Part shown: piece after piece, positions 12,554-24,935 of the stretch
Position numbering within the stretch: the first letter of the stretch is position 1
Layout of the letters: every line of letters starts with the position of its first letter
Origin: Apis mellifera
Taxonomy: Eukaryota > Arthropoda > Insecta > Hymenoptera > Apidae
DNA: 64,000 bases
Assembly: GCF_003254395.2 (NCBI RefSeq)
Contig: NC_037649.1
Span: forward strand, 9,573,931 to 9,637,930
Reading direction: 5' to 3'
The notes under the pieces: generated by a model
Database searches by the model: none
What the model saw: only the letters and a program-made list of their open reading frames with translations
Told to the model about the DNA's origin: nothing
Program-made: the position numbers and the translations under genes

Positions 12554-15419
12554 GATAAATTTTTCAAATTTCTCAGTTAAAATTCCATTCATACATCCTA
12601 TTTCCAATTGTAATTACACACAGAGTTATACAACGCGTTGCGTGAAAATGTTCGATAAAGGAAACCTGTCGCGTCACGATTTGCATACACACGTTTCAAC
12701 GAAATCATGCGTTGAATCGCATGAAAGAAAACACGCGGCGATTGCGCGATCTCGCGATAAGTGGAAAAAAAAGGAAAAAAGAAAAGAAATATCGGAGCGT
12801 TGCGTCGCGCTCGTTTCCCTCAACTTGACTGATCGTTAGAAAGGCGAGAGGCCGAGATTTCGCGCGTCCCACAATTTCACTCCTCGGCCAACGAGGACTC
12901 AGCGACGAGAGATCTTCGAACGGACGCGGAACGAGCACGCACCGTCTACGATCAAATAGCTGAGAGGAGGTTTTAGAGACACCGTGGCATAAATCTTCGA
13001 AGAAAGGAAGCAAGGAAGGAAGAAAAGAAGGGAGAGACGACGATTGGACACGTGAATTTCCCTCTCCGGGAAATCAATTTCATAGAACGTCTCGTCGCGG
13101 CGATAAAATCCAGTGGCTAATAAAAGGAGAAACAAGTTTGGGCAACGCGTCCTCTTTACGAATCTCTGCGCCCGTTTCCAATACCGTTACACGGCCGACG
13201 CGCCGCCTTTTCCAGCCCCCTCCGAGAACGTTGACATCTCTCGTCGAGTTAATTAGCAACTCGAGGCTTAGGGAACCTCCTTAATGAACCGTTAATCATA
13301 GTCGTTGCGCTCGAGACGGGCTGCGTCGCGTGGAATCGCGCGAGTTTGGGTGAGGCACGTCTGGTGAAAAGGCCGTTCCATCCATGTCCATGTTGAACGT
13401 GTTGTCGGACTCGTGGCAAGACCGATTTAATTAACGAGAGTCGTGCAGGGGCAAATTGTCGGCGGTGTTTGATAAACGATTCTTCTCCTTTTTTTTCCTT
13501 TCTTTTTTAAGAATACGCGTTTCGCGATATTCCTATATACACGAGAGGATGCGTGTACATTTCGTAACTCGATTGCAAAACGTTAAGCTACTCGGTGACA
13601 CACATTGACTTCTCTTGATCTGAAATCGATCGTACAAGTAATAATTAACTCGACTAACGCATTCCTATGTTCTATCGAACAACCACCGTCAACGCTCTCA
13701 AACTCCATTACAGTTATTTACGAACAAAAGTGTACCACCGACGACGCTGTGTACCATTGTCACTCTCTGGAACTCGAAAAAATAAGAGAGAGAGAAGAGG
13801 AGGAAAGGGGAGAAAAAAGAAGAAATAATAATAATCCTACATCGCGTCACTTCCATTGTGCGATCCACCGAAGGCCGAGATAATGGAGGGGCCCGGGCAC
13901 AAAAGAAACGTACACCGCATTGTTTAAAATTATGAAATCTACAAAATTCGTCCTCCCCCTCCCTTTAGCGGAAAGTCACGCGGTAAATGGGAGGCCGCGG
14001 AATCCTTGCTTGCGCGGCAGATGATTAATTTAACCCGGTCTCTTCCTTCTCGACGTACGACGGAGGGCAGAGTAAAAGAGAGAGGGAGAGAGGGAAGCTC
14101 TGCCGCGCAATTATCTCTTCTTGCGTGGACTATTGTCTCGCCGGAGACGAAGTTGAAAAATGCACCGCTTGCACCGCGACAGCCACATCGCAGTTCGTGC
14201 TCGGTTTCGTCCACTGAATGAAACTCATTACCAACCAAGGAAGGCGAATCCTATTTTTTTTTTCATCGAGCCTTCGAGAAGCGCGAACGAGAGCCGACGA
14301 AATTCGCTCGCTCTTTTTCTCTTTTTCTTTCTCTTTTTTTTTTCCTTCACCCCTCCCGTGTCCTTCGGCAAGGATGTCGAACAATACGCGTCTCAAGCAC
14401 CTTCTGTCTCCTCTCGGGTTCGGCTGCATTCTTCCTCGAGTGCCCCCCCCCATTTCGATACGTTTCTCGCGATCCACAAAAGACAAGCACCCCACGCACC
14501 CGCAATCTTATCTCGTTTTCGCGACTCGTAACGGCGACAACGCCTCGGGCCGGAATACTTAGGCCTACCAACCTTTTGTTCTTCCAGAGAGAAAGAAGGA
14601 GGAAAGGAAACGTTCAACGCGAGTCACCTTCCCAGAAACCACCCTCCGATAACGTGTTTTCCCCCGCGATCATTCTTCCCTTTCGCTTCGTTATATTCGC
14701 CCCTCCACTCCTCGAAACCAATTTATACATCCGTCGCAGAAACTCGGGACAAAAGGAGAAAGAAAGAAATAAAGTATTCTGGAGGAGAAGAGTTTCGTCA
14801 AAAAATATCGCAAAGTTTCGTTCGCGTGTAATTCGAGCGGCGGTAAATAAATGATTGGACGCAACAACCGATACCGGGATACAAACTTGACCCGATTGCG
14901 TGTTTTCGTGGGTGGAGGAAATACGGTGACGCGTGGCTGGGTCGACTAGCGGGGAGGTAACTCGGTGGGCGACCACGGCGAAACTGCGAGCGGGGCATGC
15001 ACGGGACCGGGCATGGCCGCGGCGTGTTTGCCAATCGCAAACGACTTTAAAAGTTAAATATTGCGCGCGTGGTGGCCGCGCCAGGATTTCGCTACCCCGG
15101 ATTCATCCCCGCTAACTCGGCGTAATCTCGTTTCGGCTCGAGTTTCCCTTCCAAATGTGGAATTCCAAGCGCTCGTGAAACGCGTTTATCGCGTTTCGAG
15201 GGCCAACTTGGGGACCGCAAGTCGAGTTGCAGAGCTTCATCGATGCGTTTCGAGTTAGAACTGCAGAGGAGGGGGAGAATGGGGACGCGAAGGGAGGATG
15301 AATTTTAACGATTTTTTTCTTCTCGCTCTTCCTCCTTGTTTCGAGAATATCGAATCGAGGAGGAATGCGTTCACGAGACCGTGAACCTTTCTGTTTCTTT
15401 CTTTTCTGGAATTCGGATA

Positions 15420-16388
15420 CTCGAGATGAACTAGGCGGAAAATAAACAGAGCTTTGGCTCCTCCGTCTCCTCGAAATTTGGAAAAATTTCGTGTTCAAAG
15501 GTTTCGAATTAACTTTGATATGGAAAATTGGACTACACTCGTATAGAATTACGAGACACGAGATGAGTGGAGGAAGGAGAGATGAAAAATAAACAGAGTT
15601 TTACTTCCTCCGTCTTCTCGAAATTTGTAAAAATTTGATGTTCAAGGATTTCGAATTAACTTCGATATGGAAAATTGAACTATATTCGTATTAGTAGAAT
15701 TATGAGATGAATGGAGGAATAGAAGATGAGCTAGGTGAAAAATAAATAGAGTTTTGTCTCCTTTTCTCCAAGAAATTTGTAAAAATTTCATGTTCAAGGG
15801 TTTCGAATTAACTTCGATATGGAAAATTGAACTATACTCGTATAAAATTACAAGACACGTGATAAGTGGAAGAAAGGGAGATAAACTAGATGAAAAATAA
15901 ACAGAGATTTGGCTCTTTCGTCTTTTCGAAATTTGTAAAAATTTCCTGTTCAAGGATTTCGATATGGAAAATTGAACTATACTCGTATAAAATTATGAGA
16001 CACGAGATGAGTGAAGGAAGGAGAGATAAACTAAGAAATTTGTAAAAATTTCATGTTCAAGGATTTTGAATTAACTTCGATATGGAAAATTGAACTATAT
16101 TCGTATAGAATTACGAGATGAGTGGAGATGAACTAGATAGAAAATAAACAGAGTTTTGCCTCCTTTTTTCGAAATTTGTAAAAATTTCCTGTTCAAGGAT
16201 TTCGAATTAACTTTAATATGGAAAATTGAACTAGACTCGTATAGAATTACGAGATGAGTGGAGATGAATTAGATGAAAAATAAACAGAGTCTTATCTCCA
16301 TTTCTCCTCGAAATTTGTAAAAATTTCCTGTTCAAGGATTAACTTTAATGTGGAAGATTGAACTAGACTCGTAGAATTACGAGACGCG
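15420..16388. repeat. Diverged minisatellite, seven copies of a ~150-bp unit
   Basis: A conserved core GAAATTTGTAAAAATTTC recurs, with small changes, starting at 15473, 15620, 15772, 15928, 16035, 16171 and 16310. The spacings are 147, 152, 156, 107, 136 and 139 bp. Each unit continues with a block around TATGGAAAATTGAACTA, then CTCGTATAGAATTACGAGA, a purine-rich stretch (GAGTGGAGGAAGGAGAGATG) that varies in length, and AAAATAAACAGAGTTTTG. The 107-bp unit lacks the AATAAACAGAG block. The left edge is a partial unit starting at about 15,420 and the right edge fades after GAATTACGAGACG at about 16,388. Two minus-strand frames (15498-15112 and 15953-15642) begin with nearly the same peptide because they read two copies of the repeat. 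They are not genes. Copies differ by substitutions and indels, so the array is old or slowly homogenised. Confidence 0.95.
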
Positions 16389-16459
16389 GGAATGAATGGA
16401 ACAAGTGCCGTACGCGGGGAGATCGGGGAAACGGTGTAAGGGGTGGAGAGATGTAGGGG

Positions 16460-16475
16460 CCTCCTCCGGAGGAGG
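16460..16475. repeat. Perfect 16-bp palindrome
   Basis: CCTCCTCCGGAGGAGG is fully self-complementary. It lies about 70 bp beyond the end of the minisatellite and is followed by two copies of GGACAAAGT 10 bp apart. Confidence 0.9.
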
Positions 16476-17500
16476 ACAAAGTCGGACAAAGTTCAAGCAA
16501 GTTCGTCCACCTTAGGCTGGGTGTTGCCAGCAAAGAAACGTCTCCTCCGGCCTGCGGCTCGCAGCCATTCCGGATGAAATATTCACGTACAAGGTTAGGC
16601 GGGACAATTTTCGCGGAAAATAGCCTTGCGCGCTATCCTTGTTTTCCCGGCTAGGAAGGTTTACCTGTCGGGAGGTAAGAGATATGAAAGAAGATGCGCC
16701 ACGACTTCCGATCCTCGGTTTTCGCGCCAACTAAAAGAATCTTTTGACTCCCTCTTTCGACTCCTTTTGGAACGAAAAGAATCTTCGCTTTCCTTCCCGC
16801 GCAATTTCTCTCTCTTTTTTTTTTTTTCATCCCATTCGAACGATACTAATAAAACTGATTTCAAATATACGTACACATTTTACCTACGAGATAAATAAAT
16901 TCAATCGGCGGTGCACAATCGTAAAACGGAACAATACGAAATTTTATATTTTCGAACGTAACTTTCAAATCGCAGCATTACCAAAGTTTTCATTATTTTG
17001 TAAGCTTATCGCGTTGAATTCAACATTGTTCCATCGGGAGAATATCGGGATGAAAATTTAATATTATATATCCTAAAAAAAAAGAGAGGGAGAGGGGAAA
17101 CACGTTTCCCTGTTTCGATTCTGAGCGAACGTACGTATTCGATGTTTCGTTAAATAATAGGAAATGGAACGGTTCGGTATTCCGCGCGGAGGAGATTCCA
17201 TTGAATTATTACTCGGATGCGGTAAAAGTAACATTTTCAACGGAACGAGCGAACGAACTCGGACTCGCGCGTCGGCCGAGTTATTTCTTGCCAATCAAAC
17301 GTAGTACCCAGGTGGCCCCCGCGTATGTAAATAACCTTACATACAAAATTCAAGCAGGGAAGGGGGGAGGAGGAGGTGTAGAGGTCGTAAAGAAAACCGG
17401 GCGCGGGCACAGGTAAATATAAGGTGCGGCGTGCGCCGGATGTGTCGATATTTCACCCATTTCCACTCCGAGCTTTTCCTCTACGGAGCGTGGCTGTCAA
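16476..17500. other. Non-coding stretch, no gene recognised
   Basis: It begins with a GC-rich patch (to about 16,700) that carries CTCCTCCGGCCTGCGG, an echo of the palindrome upstream. A T-run follows at about 16,815, then AT-rich sequence to about 17,060. A G-rich patch sits near 17,357-17,376. No supported exon. Confidence 0.5.
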
Positions 17501-17527
17501 GTCGTCGTCGTCGTCGTCGTCGTCGTC
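17501..17527 (+). repeat. (GTC)9 microsatellite
   Basis: Nine perfect GTC units. Depending on frame it reads as arginine or serine on the plus strand and as aspartate on the minus strand, which explains the poly-Ser/poly-Arg and poly-Asp runs in the overlapping frames at 17424-17883. Confidence 0.96.
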
Positions 17528-20500
17528 TCCCTCCCTCCTCGCCCGCATTTCAATTTCGTTCATCCGGTCGTTGCCGAAAAGGAACATTCTTATTCCTTTC
17601 GACGCCAGCCAACCTCGAGGACCCCAGATTCTCCATGACAATTTCTGATGGTGGAAACACGGCTAAACACCCGCCAACCCAATTCGACTTCCAGTCAATG
17701 GATTGTCGAATATCCTTTTCGAATATTCTTTTCTCTCTCTCTTCGTTGAGGAAAGCGGAGAGTTTTCCCTGCGAAAAATTGCGATACGAGGAAGGGAAAT
17801 ATCGTTTCGCATTATCCCCCGTCGATAACTCGATTTCGAGTTTTCGTCTACTCGCCGTTTTCGAGGAGGGGAGAGTCCGTTAACGACGTTGTCGAACGAC
17901 TTTCTACAATTAAAAACTTGGCGGGATTGAGCGGCGATTGCCGGCTAAGAACGCCATTAATGAACGAGGATCCGATTAATTCCGCCATTGCGTCGTAGCC
18001 AAGTTTTAAAACGAAAGTTTCTAAATTGTCCCGGCGTGCGCCGCTCGAGTCTTTTCTTTTTCTTTTTTTTTTGCAAATCGTCTCTTCGTCTATCCCATTC
18101 CCTTAATTAATCGTGCGAATTGATAAACGGAGAATCGGAGTTTGGGAAAATTGTCAATAATATTGTCGTGGAAAAAGGGAGTCGGGTGTGCGAAATTATG
18201 CGAGGGTACGCGGTTTCCCAGGGGGAGAGTTCACGAGGTAATCGAGACGTAACGGAGAAACGGATACGAGTGGAAATGAAGGCTCGATAAAAATTATTCG
18301 CTCCGGGCGTTGATAAATAAAATCTTCCTTCTTCTCCTTCTTTTTTTTTATTTTGTTTCTAACAGTGAGCGACGCGTGCGAGGAGTCATAATGAATCTCA
18401 TTTGTCCGGGGAATAAAGAACGGACGGGTTGGACGTTCTGATCGATAGTACCTGCTACGTACCTAGCGCTTCAGGCACCCGCAGTTTCCCATAATTTAAA
18501 TACGCTATTTATATGTTTCTTCCTTTTTTTTTTTTTCGAAGACCACAAAAATGTATAAACCGCAACCGATTATCTTCGCAACGACATAAAATAAACGTTT
18601 ATAAGCATGGTCGATCGAGCGTCCATCGTTCCATTCGTTCCTTCTAACCGAAGGAAATTTGTCACATCTCGAAACAGGCGATGACTTTTGCCGGTTCACT
18701 TGAACTCGGTTCCTTTTGGAGCGCATTGCGTCGAGTTGGTATAAGAATACTTTGAAAAACTTTCGCGTCATTTCGTCGCTCGGTCGAGCGAAAAATGAGA
18801 ACGGTTTCGTTTCTGTGGGGTCGCGATTTATACCCGATTAATCGTTCCTCGTTTACCGATCGTTCGCCCGATTGTTTTCTTCCTTTCTTAAATTTTACGA
18901 CGCGGTCGAATATTTTTTCTCGAGCTCGAGAGTCGTCTCGAAGCGCGAAAGGAAATCGTCTGCGAGGCGAAGGCGATCCGTTATGCCGTTTACGTGACCG
19001 AAATACAAAAATCGTCGAAGAAAGGCAGCGACGTCGTTTCGCAGGATTCTCCCCTCGCAGGATGGGGAGACAGATTAGGCGAAGATAGGGTGGGGCCAAG
19101 ATTGGGGAGGGGAGAACGGAGCATACATACGTAACGGAGAGCGCGATTCATCGAGGTTGCGTCAGACTAATCCTCGCCGACCTTAGAGCCACGTGAATGC
19201 GCTTCTAATCAGTTAAAGGGTCCCTCCAGTCATCCGAGAGCACTTGGCACAAATCGTCGTTAGCCTTATTGACAAAGTACAAGTTTCGAAATTTTGCCCA
19301 ACTTCCGCACGCGCGTCCCAACTAATCCTAAACTCCGATAACTACGCTAATACCCGTCATACTCGCTCGCGCTACTGGACACTGGTTATTAAACGCGTTA
19401 TCGCGTCTCGAATTTCCGCGCGCCGGAAGGAGGAGCAACGGTAACGAGGGGTGCAAACCGTCCAAATTTCACCGTCCCGATTCTCGCTGAAATTTAAATA
19501 ACAGCTCGAGAAGAGAGTTAAAATTTCCCCATCATCCTCTTACAAACGCTCTGATCGATTTTTCATCGATTCGAAGGAAAAGGAAAGGAAAGAAAGAACA
19601 AAGAAAGAGACTTTATCTCGATTTTGAAAAAAAAGAGTCGAGTTTCGAGTCGAAGATGCATCGCCTCGCACGAGCCTCGCATTCGTATGCAACTGGTTCG
19701 TCGCGTGTGCGCACGGGAAAGGTAGGGCAAACTCGAATTGGCTGAATCGAGCATGCGGCACGAGTGTGGCTGCCTTAACGACGGTTGAATGCATTTTCGG
19801 GGGATGCACGGGCGCATCGAGAGCGCGGTGCAACACAACGCGGCCGGCCAACTCCAATCTAATCGACTACTCGTCAAACAATCTCCGTGCGTTGTCAATC
19901 TGCTCCGTTTCACCGTGACCACGATACGGTGTGAACCGACCGATTTAACGATTCCACGGTTGATCCAGTTCCCTCCCTTCCACCCATCCTCCCTCCACGC
20001 CCACCACCATTTCGACGGTAACCGTGTTTTCTCTGAAAAGACAATGCGAGCGCTAACGAACATCGCGCTTCCTCCACCATAGATTCGCCACGACGACAAA
20101 TCGCGCTTCAACTTTTCGTAATTGTACGAACGTGTGTATGTACGTGTACGTTGCGACTTGATTGTCCGCTTGGGAAGAGGAAACAACGAGTCCCCTGATG
20201 GCTCGAGGAATAGTTCCATTTTCACTTCCACCGAATACCGAAGGAATCAAGTTTCGTTTCGCGAAATATTCTTCGAATCGATCGTCCAAACGATCGAACG
20301 TAAAATCCAACTTATCTATAGTATATCTGTCTATAGTAGATCGAAAATAATCTTACTCCCAATAAAGTCATTCAGGTTAAATCGAGCTTGATCGAATCCT
20401 GTCCCACACACGATCTCGTAAATTAGTTCGCAGGACGAGGTTCGACCATTGATCGACCGACCAACGACACTTGACGCGACTCACGCGCAAATATACAAAC

Positions 20501-21940
20501 TTGCTCATTACGCTCGGTTAATTAATGGGTCTTTCGTAACCTGTTCGAACATTAATAATATATATATATCAATCCATGGCGCGGACGAATAAACGAAAGC
20601 AACGAGGAGGGGATCCCTAATTGAATCGGTGTTTAAGACTCGGCCGAGTATCGATACGAGTTTTCGTTAATATTCGTGGCGTGGCTCAAAGTTTTCGGAA
20701 ACGACACCGCTCCAACGGAAATTGAGTACCCGCCCCGTAATCCCCTATTAATATCGAGCTTTAAACTTGTCCCCCTCGTCGTTGGAAAGACGGCGGCCCT
20801 CTCCTAGATTATACAGACTCGACGTAGCCACGATTAATGTACGTTAATGTCGCGTCCGAGAGAAGAAATTTCGTGTTGTTCCAGGTATCCACGTGGGAAA
20901 TTCATACACGAGTCTTCCTTCTCGAAACGAAGAATTGTTTGGGTTACGGATTTCGAGGGGAGCGTGGAATGCAGAATTGCGAACGGAACGAAGAGCGAAA
21001 ATAAATATTTTTATTTTCTCTCTCTCTTCTGTCTCTCTCTTGATCGAGTTATCGAGCGCGGATGGGTTGTTACCGCAATTGAAGTGTTCGAATAGGGACG
21101 ATGGATTCAGAGATATCAGATCGTTTATAATTGAGACAATTTTTTCTTTTTGTTGCATTTCCTGGTGGGTACGAATTGGCGAGGAATGCACTCGATGGGA
21201 CAAAGGGATCCACTGTCCCGAAAGTGGGCGTTGGAGGATGCAAAAAGGGAAAATGATTTACGACGATCGAATCGGTGGTGGTGCTCCGCTCCAGACGCAA
21301 AAAAGAATCGGTAATTTATCGTAATCCGGCCCGATGGCTTGAAATATCCCAGAGCATTTGGTTGCAACGTGCGCGATTGCACGACGGAGCCGCGTAAGAA
21401 AAGTTCGAAACGAAGAAGCGGTTATTCCTTGACTCGAAGCCCCCCCACGCTTCGATTCCCACGAAGTCCAATTCGTCGATAAAATTTCGAACGCTTGTCC
21501 GTGGTTGAGAGTAATAATTATTGAAAATGAGATCGAGGCTTGTGAGGAGAGGACGAAAGGAGAAGAGAGGGAGGGGAGAAGATGATAAGAAAAAGTGGAG
21601 CGGATGGACCTACCGTTCGAGTTTTCAAGCGTCGTCGTATGAATTATGAAGAGAAGACAGAGAAGGGAAGAAAGAACTTACGAAGTGTTTAAACTTTAAA
21701 CGGCCGGAAAACCGTTTTAAGAGTTGAAGCTGCACGGCATGCCCCCTACCACCGTAAATGTATATAGACTTTTCGCATATATCACGAGGAGATTGCGCTC
21801 TTCAACGTCTTACGAAACGCATTTCCCTCTCGATGTCGCTCGATGCGCCCTTCCTTCTTCGTTTCGGATCTTCGAACGTTTAAACGTACCTGCAACGAGA
21901 TGAAAAAGAGATCGTCAGTTCAGCTTGTTCGCTTATTAAG

Positions 21941-21963
21941 AAAAGGAAAAGGAAAAGGAAAAA
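21941..21963 (+). repeat. (AAAAGG) hexanucleotide repeat
   Basis: Three full AAAAGG units followed by a partial one. It falls within a longer purine-rich block. Confidence 0.9.
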
Positions 21964-22333
21964 CTCTTTTTCGAAGAGATGAGATTTCGAAAGAGAGAGG
22001 ATTCGTTTAACGTGCATTCGTTTTCGTTAGTGCGATTTATTATGCGAATCGATACGATTGGAGGAGGAGGAAAAAAAAGAAAAAAATAGAAAAAAAGGAC
22101 GAGAGAATGGGAAATGCGAAAATAAATTTGTTTATTCAAGGCAGTGTTATTGTAGAGGAAATTATTCCGATAAAGCTATATGGTTTGTTTGATTTGAAAT
22201 CCGTTCTGTATTCGTAACAGAAATTAAAAATAAAACGTGAAATAACTCATTCATTCGTCCAAGAGAGGAATTTCTGCCTTGATTTTAATTTAATTTCAGT
22301 TACATCTCGCTTCGACGTTTCAAAAAAACTTGA

Positions 22334-22375
22334 ATTATTATTATCATTATTATTATTATTACTATTATTATTATT
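22334..22375 (+). repeat. Imperfect (ATT)n microsatellite
   Basis: About 14 ATT units with two single-base interruptions (ATC and ACT). Confidence 0.93.
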
Positions 22376-24532
22376 CGAAGAGATTTGATATTCGATTCGT
22401 CTCGATATTCTAATACGACGTACGATGAAACGGAATGTAATGATCTCGTTTCACCGTGTCGATTTAAAAAAAGGTAAAAAAAAGAATTGACACTTTAAAT
22501 TCCCCATTTATCTCGCGCGACGAATCTTTCAATATCAATATTTATCAAACGTGTGATATCACGCGTCACGGTTATACCGGTTCTCCGGATATCTTCGATG
22601 AACCGAATTATAAAAGTTGCACGATCGAATGGAGGCTAATAATTGCGTTTTTTATTCTTTTTTTTTTCCTTTCAAACCAAGAGATCGAAAAGTTTATCGA
22701 ACGGATGGGAAGTAGATTGGAAAAATTTTTCCATTCAATTCATTCGGCTTTCGATTCATTGTTTCGACGCAGAAACATGTACAATAGGAGTCGAGATGTG
22801 TTCCCAATAATCGACGATAGGTTCGAGATTCGAAACGAATTAACACGAATTCTCTGATAATCTCGACAAGCGTACCAGATTAGGCTTCTATCTAGCCAGG
22901 TATAAAAGGGGAAAGTAAGAAGGTGGGACGAACGCAAAAACTTTTCCCTCGAAAGTCGAAGTCGGGAAGAAGCTTTCAGGATATCGAGAAACTTCGGTTG
23001 CGGAGGGGAGAGGGATGTCTGCGTTTCCGCGGAAAATGATTAATTGCACTCCAAATCGAGGCGAGAATGCCTTCATTCTCTCCAAAAAGATATCCCCCCC
23101 TCCCCTCTCTTCGACTTTCAGCCTCTTTCGCCATTTTCTTTTCCCTTCCCATGCTCTCTCTCTGTCTTTCCCTTCCGTCTTCTTCTTCTTCTTTTCCCGT
23201 TTTCCTTTTCAACCGGCATCTTTTTCGAGACCAGACGGGAGTCCCTTTAAAAACTGGCCGGCAATTATCCATTCACCATTTTCCGTCCATCAAAGACGAT
23301 CATCTTTCACGATAATCCCGGCGGATAATCGAGTATAAATAGATTTAGATCCACGGCTGGCGCATAATTTATCAACCGAATGAATCGTGTGCGTTGGATG
23401 AAAAAACTCTCCTTCCACCTCCAATATCTCCAATTAAATCGAATAATCCGCGGAAGGGATGCTGGAATGCGGGGGTGAGATCGAATGCTTCGCAACTCTT
23501 CGAAGCGCGGTCAAGGCTCCAAATTGGAGCGATGAGATAGAAAGAAAGAAAGAAGGGAGGAAGGAAAATCCGGCCAAGTGTGCACTTTCAAATCCGAGCG
23601 GTGACACGAGACGGAATACCGTGGACCAGGAACGGCAGTGGAGCACGTGTAAACGAGCGACGGGGCGTAATAGCCGGCTGCTGGAAGAAGAAACGGAAGC
23701 TGGAAAGCCGAGACGGGCCGATAAAATCTACCGACCGGGACACGGCCTCTTGCGAGCGCTTATTAATATTCACCGTGTCTCTCAGCTTTCCACGAACGAC
23801 TCCCCTCCTCTCTTCGCTTCGCGGGCCGAAGGTAAGGCAAGTATGCATACAGGCGAGCTGCACCGTTGCTCTCTTCGTATCCGCTCTCTTCGGGATAAGA
23901 TCGGTAAACGAACGGTTGACCGAGGAAGCTGGCATTCAGTTGGCTCCAAGTTGCGAGAGAGCCGGTGGCCATTTCTCGGCCAAATGGAGAGGAGGGAGGA
24001 GAGAGAGGGAGGGAGAGAGAAAGGGAACGATCCCTTTTCTCCGTCGAAGGCTCATTGGATCGCGTCGACTAATTAAAGACGCGATTCCATCTAGATGTTA
24101 ATGGCGCCGCAGGGGATTCGTTTCTTTCTCGCGAATCGAATCTCGGTAAACTGAATCATCGTTTGACGCCGGGCTGGTCAAATACCGGCAAGGAAATTGC
24201 GGATATCGCGAATAAATTGGCCGTGCTTTCGTAATACGCTCCGTTTTTCGTTTCCACCCTTGGGATCCTCGGTTAATTGGTTCCACGTTACTCTCGAAAC
24301 CTTGTTATTCCAGATTTTCTGCATTCAGAATTCGAACCAACGATTGCGCACCTATGTACATTATTGAAAATCGGGTTATTCGATATTACGAATCTATTTT
24401 AACTCGAACGCAGTAGTTATTTTTCGAGAAAATAAATGATTTCGAACGAAAGAAGATTTTTCTAAAAAAGAATCGCGATAGATAGAAACACTCCATTACG
24501 CGAGGATCGTTGCAATTAAGTTAAACGAGAAA

Positions 24533-24548
24533 GAGAGAGAGAGAGAGA
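24533..24548 (+). repeat. (GA)8 microsatellite
   Basis: Eight perfect GA units preceded by AA and followed by AAGTTCG. Confidence 0.92.
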
Positions 24549-24895
24549 AAGTTCGAAGGTTTACCTTTATCGATGATTGCGTTAAACTTTGTGACTATTG
24601 GCGCATCGCACGATGAAGAACGAACACTCAAAGAATGAACACCGTGTCTCGAAACGAGGATTGCGATAATTGTTTCGCAAAAGTCGCAGCCACCTTCTTT
24701 TTCTTTCCTTCCTTCTTTTTTAAACAAGTTTCGCTCGTTAACAAGTTTCAGGCAAACGAGAGACGGAAAGAGAGAGCGCGGAGAAAATGGAGACACCGGT
24801 AGAAGGGGATCCTCGATAATAAATAAAGAAAATTAATCGTAGGGAAGTTCCGCCATCTCGCGGCAAGACCATCCTATAGAAATACATCTGAATAA

Positions 24896-24935
24896 CAGGT
24901 GGCGCACCTGCCAGGTGCATGGATATTATCAGCTG
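24896..24935. promoter_or_regulatory. Cluster of four E-box motifs
   Basis: CAGGTG (24896-24901), its reverse complement CACCTG (24905-24910), CAGGTG again (24912-24917) and CAGCTG (24930-24935) fall within 40 bp. CAGGTG is the core bound by Snail/Escargot and ZEB/Zfh zinc fingers and by some bHLH dimers, while CAGCTG is a typical bHLH site. The surrounding 200 bp (24,840-25,060) is low in repeats and lacks long open frames, as expected of an enhancer. Function is inferred only from motif density. Confidence 0.35.

Larger units (their letters stand above)
10171..15419. other. Non-coding stretch, no gene recognised
   Basis: It holds short TA tracts at 11930-11943 and 12532-12553, several polypyrimidine tracts (about 11,365-11,405, 11,575-11,600 and 14,300-14,355), and purine-rich blocks near 13,000-13,040 and 13,780-13,830. 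Overlapping frames at 14006-14617 are open on both strands together. A splice-acceptor-like tract ends in CACAG at about 12,411 without a convincing open segment after it. I see no RNA gene. Confidence 0.55.
17528..24800. other. Non-coding stretch, no gene recognised
   Basis: It holds a 14-bp palindrome (TCTCGAGCTCGAGA, 18918-18931), a TATCGATA motif at 20649-20656, a (GGAAAA) repeat at 21941-21963, an ATT repeat at 22334-22375, pyrimidine tracts near 23,090-23,210, a purine tract at about 23,990-24,030 and (GA)8 at 24533-24548. Frames of 222 codons (20231-19563, minus) and 205 codons (23459-24076, plus) have no recognisable domain and overlap open frames on other strands. A donor-like AAG then GTAAGG at about 23,828 splits the latter. 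Confidence 0.5.

Noticed and set aside
15112..15953. Two minus-strand frames with nearly identical N-termini
   Set aside because: The similarity comes from reading two copies of the minisatellite, not from a gene family.
19563..20231. 222-codon minus-strand frame
   Set aside because: No domain, ends in a run of Phe, Leu and Ser from a purine tract, and is overlapped by other open frames.
23459..24076. 205-codon plus-strand frame
   Set aside because: Overlaps a 173-codon frame and a minus frame. Its tail reads a purine tract as Arg/Glu/Gly. An internal donor-like site alone is not enough.
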